Of a DNA stretch of 39,758 bases, positions 31,056 to 37,675 are shown in pieces (position 1 is the first letter of the stretch; each line of letters opens with the position of its first letter). The position numbers and the translations under genes are program-made. The DNA comes from PALSA-505 sp035308365 (lineage in GTDB: Bacteria; Actinomycetota; Actinomycetes; Streptosporangiales; Streptosporangiaceae): contig DATGGU010000088.1 of assembly GCA_035308365.1 (NCBI GenBank), forward strand, positions 1 to 39,758, written 5' to 3'. Under the pieces are notes generated by a model. That model saw nothing but the letters and a program-made list of their open reading frames with translations. It was not told the DNA's origin and ran no database searches.

Positions 31056-31790
31056 TTAGCTGGGCCGCGATGACTTGCGGGCGGCCTGGAGCACGATGGT
31101 GCCGGCTACCGCCGCGAGGAAACCGAGGATGCCTATGTAAAAACCTGAGCTGAGCGACACGGCGCCGTAGGACGCGTTGCCCACATACTGCCCGGTGGCG
31201 AAGAGTATGAGCGTGGCGAACGCGGCGATGCCAGCCAGTACCCAGAGCGTAATCATGACCGCGTGCGTCACCTGGTCTCTCAGCGTCCTGATACCGAAGT
31301 ACCCCAGGAGCACGCCGACGGCCAGGAACGCGAGGACGTACTGCACCGAAAGGTGGCCACTGACGAGCCCCAGGACGCTGAACCATGGCAGGAGCGTCGA
31401 CAGCACTAACGCCGCGCCGCCTCCCAGCACGAGCCAGCCCGCTACCCGGGACAGTCCGGTGACTACGACGAACTGGCTGAGCTGCTGCGCTGCTGGCCGC
31501 CACGGCTGCCCGCCGGGAGCAGCCCCGGCGGCAGGGAAGCCAGCCGATGAGGCACCGGCCACCGGATGGCCGCACTCGCGGCAGAAGGCAGCATCCCCCG
31601 GCAGGCGTGCCCGGCACCGTGAGCATTGCGCTGAACCCGCCGCGAACCCGCCGCCCGCGGCGGCCGGGGGCGCGGCACCGCCTGCGGCCGGGAGCGTGCC
31701 GCTGGGCCACGCGGCGCCGTCTCCGCCTCCGGGCATATCCGGTCTTTCCGGGACGCTGGGCATTTCCCCGCTTCCGTATGGACTGGACAT
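31056..31790 (-). CDS. Zinc-ribbon membrane protein
   Basis: The 244-residue product has a disordered Pro/Gly/Ala-rich N-terminus. A zinc ribbon follows (C56-x2-C59 and C70-x2-C73 in CSRCRARLPGDAAFCREC), then four hydrophobic segments (GWLVLGGGAALVLSTLLPWF, YVLAFLAVGVLLGYFGI, AVMITLWVLAGIAAFATLIL, FYIGILGFLAAVAGTIVL). No family name is certain and the function is unknown. It has a strong ribosome site, GGAGGAATACC before the ATG. Confidence 0.75.
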   Translation of the reverse strand: MSSPYGSGEMPSVPERPDMPGGGDGAAWPSGTLPAAGGAAPPAAAGGGFAAGSAQCSRCRARLPGDAAFCRECGHPVAGASSAGFPAAGAAPGGQPWRPAAQQLSQFVVVTGLSRVAGWLVLGGGAALVLSTLLPWFSVLGLVSGHLSVQYVLAFLAVGVLLGYFGIRTLRDQVTHAVMITLWVLAGIAAFATLILFATGQYVGNASYGAVSLSSGFYIGILGFLAAVAGTIVLQAARKSSRPS

Positions 31791-32115
31791 GGTATTCCTC
31801 CTAAATAGACTGTAATAGTAGTATTAAAGCTGAACTGGAACCGGCGCGAAGTGGGTGAATGCCGGCCGCGGCTAATCCATCGGCTTCACCAGGGCCATCG
31901 GCGCCGTGCGGGCCGGTTAACGTCCCCCGCCCCGGCCGGGGGTGTCCGGGTAACCGGCGGATCGACCGTTGACTCGGCTCGGTGCCCACGTCAGACCCCC
32001 CTGACCCCACATTCCTGACCGGCTCGCTCAGACTCTCCTATTCGAGCGCGCACCGTCAAGAGGATGCCTGGCCAGGGCTTGACTACTGACCGGTAAGGGG
32101 TCACTGTCTGTAGTC
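31791..32115. other. Intergenic region, AT-rich promoter of the zinc-ribbon gene
   Basis: Bases 31798-31835 are unusually AT-rich for this window (TAATAGTAGTATTAAAG) and on the minus strand offer -10-like boxes (TATTAC, TACAGT) about 20 to 30 nt before the zinc-ribbon ATG. The remaining bases up to the DUF6758-type gene show no gene; a CCCCGCCCCGGCCGGGG stretch at about 31926 could fold. Confidence 0.4.
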
Positions 32116-32742
32116 ATGAAGGTGGCACCCACCTGCCCGCGATGCGGGTCACCGGTACGGGAGCCGAACGCATGGTCCAGTGCCTGGCACTGCCACCATC
32201 ACGGCGAGGTGGACCCGGTGGGCGCCGTGTACAGTCCGTCGCGCGAGGGCCTGGAAGGGTTGCTGCGGACCGGCGGGGTTCCGGTCTGGCTGCCCTGGCC
32301 ATTGCCGGTGAGGTGGCTGGTGACCGGGTTCGCCGCCGCGGGCGACGAGCGTACCGGGATGCGTGGCTGCGCCGTCGCCCTGTCCGGGCCCAATCCGGTC
32401 GGCGGTCCCGGTGAGCTTCTGCTCGTTTCCGAGGAACCGGGGGTGGGGCTGGGCGCCGGGTTCGCCGGGCTCGACGGGCCTGATCCCGGTCTCGGGTTCG
32501 CCACCGCGCAGCCGAATGCGTCCGTCCGGGTCGGCCACCACGATTTTCCGCTGTGGCACGTGGACGCACCCGGCCGGGCCGCGTTCGCCGGTGAGGTGAT
32601 GGGACACTGGCTGTGGGCCGTGCTCTGGCCCGATACCGCCGGGGTGCTGCTGCTGGAGCCGATCACGCTTCGTGATCTCCGGGATCCGGGACAGGACCTG
32701 GATCTGCCGTTCGGTGCCCTGTCGCCCCAGTTGCCCGGCTGA
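32116..32742 (+). CDS. DUF6758-type protein with N-terminal zinc-binding cysteines
   Basis: The 208-residue product opens MKVAPTCPRCGSPVREP and SAWHCHHHGEVDP, a likely zinc ribbon. A Gly/Pro-rich globular part follows with VWLPWPLPVRWLVTGF, LLLVSEEPGVGLGAGFAGL and HWLWAVLWPDTAGVLLLEPI. It resembles the DUF6758 family of actinobacteria, sometimes labelled phosphotransacetylase without evidence. It commonly lies beside a PHP-domain phosphoesterase, as here. Confidence 0.75.
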   Translation: MKVAPTCPRCGSPVREPNAWSSAWHCHHHGEVDPVGAVYSPSREGLEGLLRTGGVPVWLPWPLPVRWLVTGFAAAGDERTGMRGCAVALSGPNPVGGPGELLLVSEEPGVGLGAGFAGLDGPDPGLGFATAQPNASVRVGHHDFPLWHVDAPGRAAFAGEVMGHWLWAVLWPDTAGVLLLEPITLRDLRDPGQDLDLPFGALSPQLPG

Positions 32743-32783
32743 GCGTTCTGGCAGTTCACGACACTTGGGATCTTCCCCTCACG

Positions 32784-32789
32784 TACCAT
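32784..32789 (+). promoter_or_regulatory. Leaderless -10 box for the PHP gene
   Basis: TACCAT ends 8 nt before the GTG at 32798. Another in-frame GTG at 32792 would be too close to the box. Confidence 0.4.
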
Positions 32790-32797
32790 TAGTGATC

Positions 32798-33643
32798 GTG
32801 CGCATCGATCTGCACACTCACAGCAGCGTCTCGGACGGTACCGATCCGCCCGCGGACGTGATGCGCCAGGCGAGGGCGGCCGGCCTCGACGTGGTCGCGC
32901 TGACCGATCACGACACGGTCGGCGGGCACCGGGCCGCGCTCGGTGACCTGCCCGACGGCCTGACCTTCGTCCCTGGCATGGAGATGTCCTGCCGCCTGGA
33001 CGGCCACAGCGTGCACATGCTCGCCTACCTCTTCGACCCGAAGGACCCGGAGCTTGCCGGTGAATGCGACCGGATCCGCAACGACCGGGTGCGCCGCGCC
33101 GAGGCCATGGTGACCAAGCTGGCCGAGCTTGGCACCGGGATAACCTGGGAGCAGGTGACCGATATCGCCGGCGGCGCGGTGGTCGGCAGGCCGCACATCG
33201 CCCGCGCTCTGGCCAGCGGCGGCGTGGTCGGCAAGCCGGCCGGGGCGTTCACCAAGGAGTGGATAGGCATGGGCGGCCGGGCCTACGTGGGCAGGTACGC
33301 TCCCGACCCGGCCCGGGCCATCGCGCTCATCCGCGCCGCGGGTGGCGTGTCGGTGCTCGCCCACCCGCGGTCAGGCCGGGACAGCTGGACGGTTCCCGAC
33401 GATGTCCTCGCCGGTCTTGCCGAAGCCGGGCTGACCGGGGTCGAGGTGCACCATCCGGATCAGGACTCTTCGGCACGGACCCGGCTTCAGCACGTCGCGG
33501 ATGAGCTTGGCCTGGTCGCATCGGGTGGCAGTGACGACCATGGGGCCTTCACCGGGCACCGGATCGGCTGCGAGACAATCCTTCCCGAGCAGTACGAGCA
33601 GCTCCTGGACCGGTCCACCGGAGCGGTGCCCGTCCACGGCTGA
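32798..33643 (+). CDS. PHP-domain metal-dependent phosphoesterase
   Basis: The 281-residue protein has the PHP metal motifs in order: RIDLHTHSSVSDGT, ALTDHDTVGG, GMEMSC, GRPHIARAL, VLAHPRSG and GSDDHG. It resembles the YciV/TrpH (RNase AM-like) group that removes nucleotides from 5'-phosphorylated ends or acts on 3',5'-bisnucleotides; the exact substrate is not visible. The start GTG 32798 gives VRIDLHTH immediately. It is the last gene of the recognisably chromosomal block. Confidence 0.88.
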   Translation: MRIDLHTHSSVSDGTDPPADVMRQARAAGLDVVALTDHDTVGGHRAALGDLPDGLTFVPGMEMSCRLDGHSVHMLAYLFDPKDPELAGECDRIRNDRVRRAEAMVTKLAELGTGITWEQVTDIAGGAVVGRPHIARALASGGVVGKPAGAFTKEWIGMGGRAYVGRYAPDPARAIALIRAAGGVSVLAHPRSGRDSWTVPDDVLAGLAEAGLTGVEVHHPDQDSSARTRLQHVADELGLVASGGSDDHGAFTGHRIGCETILPEQYEQLLDRSTGAVPVHG

Positions 33644-33862
33644 AACAGCGGCCAACTCGATATCGTAGCCCTGGCCTGACCTGCCCCCGAGGGGGCTGAG
33701 GGCAGCCAGACCAGACACGATCCCCGGTCAAAGGCGCGCTGTGAAGTTCTTCTGGGGAGTCTGGTCGCATGATTCCTACCAGCGTGTTTGCGCTGGAACC
33801 CTCTCTGAGCTGCGAGTTTGCCTCTTGGCAGTTTTCGGCGTTTCACGCAGCCTTACGCGCTC

Positions 33863-33895
33863 ATGTGCCCTGGATGTGCCCTGACGTGCCCCGTC
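33863..33895. repeat. Three 11-bp direct repeats, possible integrase arm sites
   Basis: ATGTGCCCTGG, ATGTGCCCTGA and the weaker CGTGCCCCGTC follow one another without gaps. Short direct repeats of this kind flank attachment cores of tyrosine integrases, but the assignment is a guess from position at the element end. Confidence 0.4.
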
Positions 33896-33911
33896 CTAAG
33901 ACCTGTGCTGT

Positions 33912-33942
33912 CAGCAAGAACACCGTCAACAGGCTCTTGACA
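33912..33942 (+). repeat. 31-bp repeat with GTCAA-N7-TTGAC dyad, left copy
   Basis: CAGCAAGAACACCGTCAACA, then GGCTCTTGACA, matches 28 of 31 bases with 39400-39430. Both copies contain the inverted repeat GTCAA-N7-TTGAC, and the three differences all fall in the dyad's spacer. Confidence 0.75.
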
Positions 33943-34032
33943 CTGGAGCTACAGTAAGCCGCCGCGCCGTGGTCTGACAGCGCCGGAACGGCAAGATCGA
34001 CTTGAGCCCGTTCCCTCGATAGGTGCCAAGGG

Positions 34033-34128
34033 TTTCGCCGTGGAAGATCACAGGCAAGGGTGGCGCTTGCGCCATCGCGTGCGACGCGCCGCAGGCGCGC
34101 CCTTGCCTGTGATCTTTGCGCGGCGAAA
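34033..34128. repeat. Long inverted repeat, candidate origin structure
   Basis: The arms are TTTCGCCG plus AAGATCACAGGCAAGGG (34033-34060) and the exact complements CCCTTGCCTGTGATCTT plus CGGCGAAA (34100-34128), interrupted by 3 or 4 unpaired bases. The 39-bp centre itself contains GGCGC-TT-GCGCC. It lies in the gene-free region between the element end and the GntR gene. Confidence 0.85.
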
Positions 34129-34146
34129 GGATGCCTAGCGCGAGGG

Positions 34147-34365
34147 GGCGGGCGTCCGCGTGGGCAGTCCCGGCCACCACCGAGACGGCGGGTGGCCTGC
34201 CACGGCGGGTCAGCGGCCAGTGATGCGGGCGGCTGCCGCCGCGTCCGTAGGGCCACCGTCCGAAGGACGCGGCAACGCAGCCGCCCTGGCCACGGCGGGA
34301 CGCCTCACCACCCCAGCTCGTGACGGCGGGCGTCCGCGCCGAGCTGGCGCGCGGGTGACGGCGGG
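34147..34365 (+). repeat. Directional GGCGGG repeats, candidate transfer (clt-like) locus
   Basis: (G/C)ACGGCGGG occurs on the plus strand at 34184, 34201, 34291, 34322 and 34357. GGCGGGCGTCCGCG occurs at 34147 and 34325. Spacing is irregular but orientation is constant. TraB-type translocases of Streptomyces plasmids recognise short directional repeats, which makes this a candidate loading site. Confidence 0.45.
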
Positions 34366-34475
34366 CTGCGCCCGGCGCGGCGGGGAGCCCGGTCTGGCTG
34401 GCGCCGCAGGCGCCCTTGAAGCCGTAAAGAAAGTTCTCACAGGCCCTAGGTAGACCCTGGATAGGCGCGGTCGCT

Positions 34476-35228
34476 CTACGTTGGGATGGCGTACCGCAAG
34501 ATCAGCGTGTCACCTGGGATGATCGATACCATAACTCGGACTGCCTGGTTGGTGGCGGTGTAGCCGGTTCGGATGTGCTCGGCAACCGGTGTACCTGTAA
34601 GGATGTTGAGTTTCATGATCTCGGCTGGCGTTGGCATCCGAGTGATGATCTCGTCGATGTCGTACACCTGTTCATAGCCCGCTTCCTTGAGGATGTCCTC
34701 GCGGGTAGTGTCTTCCGGTTCGGCTAGCTCGGTTCCTCGGACAATCCGTTCATCGAAGTAGTCATCGGAGATGATGGCTGGTTTTCCGTCGATGTAACGG
34801 ATGTGCCTGCGGACTACGCAGACATCTGTTTCCGGGTTCAGTTTCAGTCGCCTAGCGATGTCGGCTGGCGGCTTGATCTTCTCAACATTCAGGTCCTGCC
34901 GTGTTGGGTCATGCCCTTGGCTCTCGATGTCGGTTTCCCATGCATCTGAGGTCGTCAGGACGGTGTGGTCTGGGCGCTCGAACTCTGACAAGTGCCAGAG
35001 AAGCCGCCGTGTGCTGCGGACGATCCGGCCCCGCCGGGGTCGGACTACCACAAGCCCTTCTCGTTCAAGAGCCTGCAAGGCCGTCCGGGCGGTCTGGCGG
35101 TTCACGCCGTATTCGCGAGCTAGTTCCGGCTCAGACGGCAAGAGTGCCCCAGGGCCTCGGGTTCCGTCGCTGATCTGTCTCCGCAGCGTATCGGTGATCT
35201 GGCGGGTGACCGACTGATCTTGGGTCAT
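34476..35228 (-). CDS. GntR-family repressor with UTRA domain (KorSA-like)
   Basis: The 250-residue protein has an N-terminal winged helix (LLPSEPELAREYGVNRQTARTALQALEREGLVVVRPRRG at residues 29-67). A UTRA-type effector domain follows (VCVVRRHIRYIDGKPAIISDDYF, VYDIDEIITRMPTPAEIMKL, VRVMVSIIPGDTLILRY). AICEs such as pSAM2 use a GntR protein, KorSA, to keep transfer and replication genes silent. It is divergent from the small-gene operon, and the shared 82-bp region holds a 10-bp palindrome. GGAGGGCTGG precedes the ATG. Confidence 0.88.
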   Translation of the reverse strand: MTQDQSVTRQITDTLRRQISDGTRGPGALLPSEPELAREYGVNRQTARTALQALEREGLVVVRPRRGRIVRSTRRLLWHLSEFERPDHTVLTTSDAWETDIESQGHDPTRQDLNVEKIKPPADIARRLKLNPETDVCVVRRHIRYIDGKPAIISDDYFDERIVRGTELAEPEDTTREDILKEAGYEQVYDIDEIITRMPTPAEIMKLNILTGTPVAEHIRTGYTATNQAVRVMVSIIPGDTLILRYAIPT

Positions 35229-35273
35229 GTGTAGGTTCCAGCCCTCCTTGTCTCATCAAGTTTACTGAACCTC

Positions 35274-35303
35274 TTGACCCCACAAGCTTGTCTAGTCCAC
35301 AAT
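35274..35303 (+). promoter_or_regulatory. Promoter of the element's rightward operon with palindromic operator
   Basis: TTGACC (35274-35279), an 18-bp spacer and CACAAT (35298-35303) form a SigA-type promoter. The spacer holds the perfect palindrome ACAAGCTTGT (35282-35291), a good candidate operator for the divergent GntR repressor. Confidence 0.5.
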
Positions 35304-35363
35304 AGAGCCATGGCCAGTAGGCCAGACATCCAACAGAACAGCACAGGAAGGACAGGGATCATC

Positions 35364-35714
35364 ATGCGTTTGAAGATCGACACGACCAGTGTCCGGTTCC
35401 GGGTGGCCGGTCTGGCCACGCCGCGCAAGGACTACAAGGACAAGGACAAGCAGGCCGTCACGCGCGACGGTCGGCCGATCTGGACCGTCCGGCTGAACGC
35501 CATCGACACGGGCACCGAGCGCGGATCGAGCGAGACCATCTGGGTCGAGGTGGCTGGAGATGAGCCCAAGCTGACCCTCGATGAGCTCGCGGAGGTCCAG
35601 TGCCTGGTGTTCGCGCCGTGGGTGGGCAAGGACGGCAAGATCCGCCGCGCTTTCCGCGCCGAGGCGGTCACCATGGCCGCTGTCAATGGCAAGGTGCCTG
35701 CGCACGCGGCCTAG
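35364..35714 (+). CDS. Conserved AICE protein of unknown function
   Basis: The 116-residue product reads MRLKIDTTSVRFRVAG, TRDGRPIWTVRLNAIDT, ETIWVEVAGDEPKLTL and LVFAPWVGKDGKIRRAFRAEAVTM. Proteins opening MRLKIDT with this pattern are common as an early gene of actinomycete integrative elements; an OB-fold-like single-strand DNA-binding role is conceivable but unproven. ATG 35364 was chosen because similarity begins there and AGGGATC precedes it; an ATG at 35310 is in frame and could be a leaderless start. It is the first gene of the rightward operon. Confidence 0.7.
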   Translation: MRLKIDTTSVRFRVAGLATPRKDYKDKDKQAVTRDGRPIWTVRLNAIDTGTERGSSETIWVEVAGDEPKLTLDELAEVQCLVFAPWVGKDGKIRRAFRAEAVTMAAVNGKVPAHAA

Positions 35715-35756
35715 CCCGGCCAGCCACGTCCCGATCCCTCATCCCGTGATCAGAAC
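35715..35756 (+). repeat. Leader module copy 1 (short form)
   Basis: CCCGGCCAGCC, CGTCCC, TCCCTCATCCCGTGATCAGAAC lies directly before the ribosome site of the gene at 35768. It shares most bases with 35935-35976 and 36390-36430 but lacks the upstream hairpin. Confidence 0.8.
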
Positions 35757-35767
35757 AGGAGAACATC

Positions 35768-35890
35768 ATGACCGACCGCGACCTGCTCAAGCAGATGAAA
35801 GAGTCCGCCGATGCGGCGGCGAAGGAGCTGGGATTCACCAGTCTGGGTGAGGCTCTGAACTGGCTTCGCGAGAACGGCGAAGACGAGTAA
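35768..35890 (+). CDS. 40-residue element protein
   Basis: MTDRDLLKQMKESADAAAKE then LGFTSLGEALNWLRENGEDE. It has CAGGAGAAC as a ribosome site and lies between leader modules 1 and 2. It is helical and acidic, of unknown function, and below usual gene-calling limits. The clean start, module-flanked position and codon use make it credible. Confidence 0.6.
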   Translation: MTDRDLLKQMKESADAAAKELGFTSLGEALNWLRENGEDE

Positions 35891-35902
35891 CCCGCCTTAC
35901 GT

Positions 35903-35976
35903 CAGTGCCGGGCCTGGGGCCTGCCATCCCCCGGCCCGGCCAGCCGAGTCCCGGTCCCTCATCCCGTTATCAGAAC
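35903..35976 (+). repeat. Leader module copy 2 with hairpin
   Basis: CAGTGCCGGGCCTGGGGCCT, TGCCATCCCCCGGCCCGGCC, AGCCGAGTCCC, TCCCTCATCCCGTTATCAGAAC. The GCCGGGCC and GGCCCGGC arms (35907-35940) pair with a mismatched upper stem. It sits just before the gene at 35991. Confidence 0.85.
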
Positions 35977-35990
35977 AAGGAGCAATTCTC

Positions 35991-36353
35991 ATGAGCGACA
36001 CGACTGTCAGCATTCCGCTTGATGTCGTCAGCACTGCCGAGCGGACTATTGGTGACCTGGCCGTCATCATGACTGATCTGCTGATGGAGGCCGCCGCTGC
36101 CGGGCTGACCATGCCCGACCTGGTGAAAGCCTACGACGGCGGTGAAGTGCAATTCCAGTTCACCGGCCTGCCCGGCGGGTTCGACCTGATGTCCGCGTGG
36201 GCGGATCACTTCAGCAGCCGGGACAACATCACGATCAAGCTGTATGACTCCGAGGACGGTCCCCGGGTCCGCTGCGGGCTCACCTTCATCCATCACGCGG
36301 TAACCGTCGAACTGTACGGCTCTACCAAAGCCAACCCGGTCATTCCTAACTGA
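35991..36353 (+). CDS. Hypothetical element protein
   Basis: The 120-residue product (MSDTTVSIPLDVVSTAERTI at the N-terminus, then FQFTGLPGGFDLMSAWADHF, and RVRCGLTFIHHAVTVELYG) has no family I recognise. It is soluble, mixed alpha/beta and mildly acidic. It has AAGGAG as a ribosome site and leader modules on both sides. Codon use is slightly less GC-extreme than in the chromosomal genes, as for the neighbouring element genes. Confidence 0.65.
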   Translation: MSDTTVSIPLDVVSTAERTIGDLAVIMTDLLMEAAAAGLTMPDLVKAYDGGEVQFQFTGLPGGFDLMSAWADHFSSRDNITIKLYDSEDGPRVRCGLTFIHHAVTVELYGSTKANPVIPN

Positions 36354-36357
36354 CACA

Positions 36358-36430
36358 CAGTGCCGGGCCGGGGGACTGCCATCCCCCGGCCCGGCCAGCC
36401 AAGTCCCAATCCCTCATCCCGTAATCAGAA
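36358..36430 (+). repeat. Leader module copy 3 with perfect 14-bp hairpin
   Basis: GCCGGGCCGGGGGA (36362-36375) and TCCCCCGGCCCGGC (36382-36395) pair perfectly around CTGCCA. AGTCCC and TCCCTCATCCCGTAATCAGAA then run into AAGGAGGT before the ATG at 36444. Confidence 0.88.
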
Positions 36431-36443
36431 GGAGGTACGTGGC

Positions 36444-36614
36444 ATGTTCCACGTTACCAGCATTGTGGTGGGCTGCCTGGCCCGGCGTGCCCACGCCCGG
36501 CGGGCGGCCGATCACCACCTGGCCGCCGCGCACGGCTGGCAGGTCGAGCAGGTCACCCCCGGCACCTACCGGGTCCGTGACCCGCGTTTTGACCAGCTCA
36601 AGGTCCGGTCATGA
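36444..36614 (+). CDS. 56-residue basic element protein
   Basis: MFHVTSIVVGCLARRAHARR, AADHHLAAAHGWQVEQVTPG, TYRVRDPRFDQLKVRS. A strong Shine-Dalgarno site (AAGGAGGT) precedes the ATG, and it overlaps the next gene by 4 bp. It is small and basic with a short hydrophobic start, of a kind recurrent in AICE small-gene clusters; the function is unknown. Confidence 0.7.
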   Translation: MFHVTSIVVGCLARRAHARRAADHHLAAAHGWQVEQVTPGTYRVRDPRFDQLKVRS

Positions 36615-36856
36615 TCGCCGTGGCCACACCCGCACCTGTGCGGGTGTTTCTGGACTGGCGGCGTGGCCAGGTCGGCCCGCTGGCGCCGTGTGTGCTGTGC
36701 GGCCAGCTCGCGCTGTGCCGCTCGCCGCGCACCGGCCAGCCCTGTCACAAGGGCTGCGCCGAAACCTGGATCGCCGCCCACGCCCACAACACGGCGGACC
36801 TGGCCTGGCTGATCGACCAGGCCACGCCTGCCGGGGGGCGGTCGCTATGGCACTGA
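36611..36856 (+). CDS. Small Cys-rich element protein
   Basis: The 81-residue product contains APCVLCGQLALCRSPRTGQPCHKGCAETW, with three Cys pairs or singles (CVLC, C, CHKGC) suggesting zinc binding. Coupled to the gene before (ATGA) and overlapping the gene after by 10 bp. Function unknown. Confidence 0.68.
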   Translation: MIAVATPAPVRVFLDWRRGQVGPLAPCVLCGQLALCRSPRTGQPCHKGCAETWIAAHAHNTADLAWLIDQATPAGGRSLWH

Positions 36857-37056
36857 CCGCCCACCCCGGCTACCGGGTCATCCCACACCCGCCGCTGTGC
36901 CCGGACTGCGGCTCCGGCGACATCACCACCGCCGAGGTGGACACCACCGATGGCTTGCGCGAGGCCGCCCACATCTGCACCGTCTGCGGTGCCGCCTGGC
37001 CGGTCGCCTGCATTGCCGAACAACTCCCGCTGGCCGATGGGCAGGCCCGGCCATGA
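36847..37056 (+). CDS. Zinc-ribbon element protein
   Basis: The 69-residue product has two CxxC knuckles, PLCPDCGSGDIT and HICTVCGAAWPV, about 30 residues apart, a typical zinc ribbon. It starts inside the end of the previous gene and its stop overlaps the next start (ATGA). A role as a regulator or accessory of transfer is possible but not shown. Confidence 0.7.
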   Translation: MALTAHPGYRVIPHPPLCPDCGSGDITTAEVDTTDGLREAAHICTVCGAAWPVACIAEQLPLADGQARP

Positions 37057-37541
37057 ACAACATCCCCGGGACGATTTACTTGCTGCATTTTGACCGGCCT
37101 TACCGGCACGCCCGGCACTACATCGGCTGGGCGGTCAACCTCAACGCCCGCCTTGCCGCGCACGAACAGGGACGCGGTGCCCGGCTGCTGGAAGTTGTGC
37201 GGGCTGCCGGGATCGGCTGGCAGCTCGCCCGCACCTGGTCTGGTGACCGCAACCGGGAACGGCAGATCAAACGGCAAGGCGGTGCGTCTCGCTGCTGCCC
37301 GCTGTGCGGCGTCAAACCACGTGATCCGCGCGCCGGATTGCCGCGCAACAAAGACGGCACCCTGTCACGGTCTCGCACCACCGACGCCCAGAAACTCGCC
37401 GCCGGGGTGATGACCTCGGCCCAGCAGGCCGCGCATACCGCGCTGCGGCCCAAACCCAGCGAGATTCGCGCCGGGAAGGCCCGTGCCGCGCACATCGACA
37501 CATCCATCTGGCTCACCGAGCCCGCCCTGAACGGAGCGTAG
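37053..37541 (+). CDS. GIY-YIG-like nuclease-domain protein
   Basis: The 162-residue protein begins TIYLLHFDRPYRHARHYIGW (the GIY-type pair as TIY and YIG), then AVNLNARLAAHEQGRGARLL with Arg33. IGWQLARTWSGDRNRERQIK and a CCPLCG knuckle follow. The order fits a reduced GIY-YIG endonuclease fold. The C-terminal half is basic and Ala-rich. Such genes recur in AICE accessory clusters; a nicking role in transfer or in defence is only a hypothesis. Confidence 0.65.
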   Translation: MNNIPGTIYLLHFDRPYRHARHYIGWAVNLNARLAAHEQGRGARLLEVVRAAGIGWQLARTWSGDRNRERQIKRQGGASRCCPLCGVKPRDPRAGLPRNKDGTLSRSRTTDAQKLAAGVMTSAQQAAHTALRPKPSEIRAGKARAAHIDTSIWLTEPALNGA

Positions 37542-37546
37542 TCGTA

Positions 37547-37675
37547 ATGCCCCGCCGTAACCGCAACGCGCACGCACCCGCGATTGACACCGCCTGGCTG
37601 GCCGACCAGGCCGACGCTCTAGCCGCCGAACTCACCCAGCCCGCCCAGGAGGTGATCACCGATGATCGCATCTAA
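37547..37675 (+). CDS. 42-residue element protein
   Basis: MPRRNRNAHAPAIDTAWLAD, QADALAAELTQPAQEVITDD, RI. It overlaps the next gene by 14 bp and lies 5 bp after the GIY-YIG-like gene. It lacks a strong ribosome site and its function is unknown. Confidence 0.45.
   Translation: MPRRNRNAHAPAIDTAWLADQADALAAELTQPAQEVITDDRI

Larger units (their letters stand above)
33644..34475. other. 832-bp gene-free, structure-rich end of the element
   Basis: No convincing gene is present. A weak 62-codon frame at 33769-33957 has no family resemblance. In order, the region holds short direct repeats (33863-33895), a dyad-containing 31-bp repeat shared with 39400 (33912-33942), a long inverted repeat (34033-34128) and a run of same-strand GGCGGG motifs (34147-34365). 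The stretch 33760-33960 is AT-richer than its surroundings. It is a candidate attachment and replication/transfer origin region. Confidence 0.55.

Noticed and set aside
33769..33957. 62-codon plus-strand frame at the element's left end
   Set aside because: It resembles no protein, has no ribosome site, and its only familiar part (SKNTVN) comes from the 31-bp DNA repeat shared with 39400.
33941..33957. TTGACA followed by TACAGT at the left 31-bp repeat as a promoter
   Set aside because: The spacer would be only 7 bp; the TTGAC is better read as one arm of the GTCAA-N7-TTGAC dyad.
33644..33960. Search for a tRNA gene or 3' fragment as the AICE target
   Set aside because: No T-arm (GGTTCGA) or acceptor end could be found on either strand.
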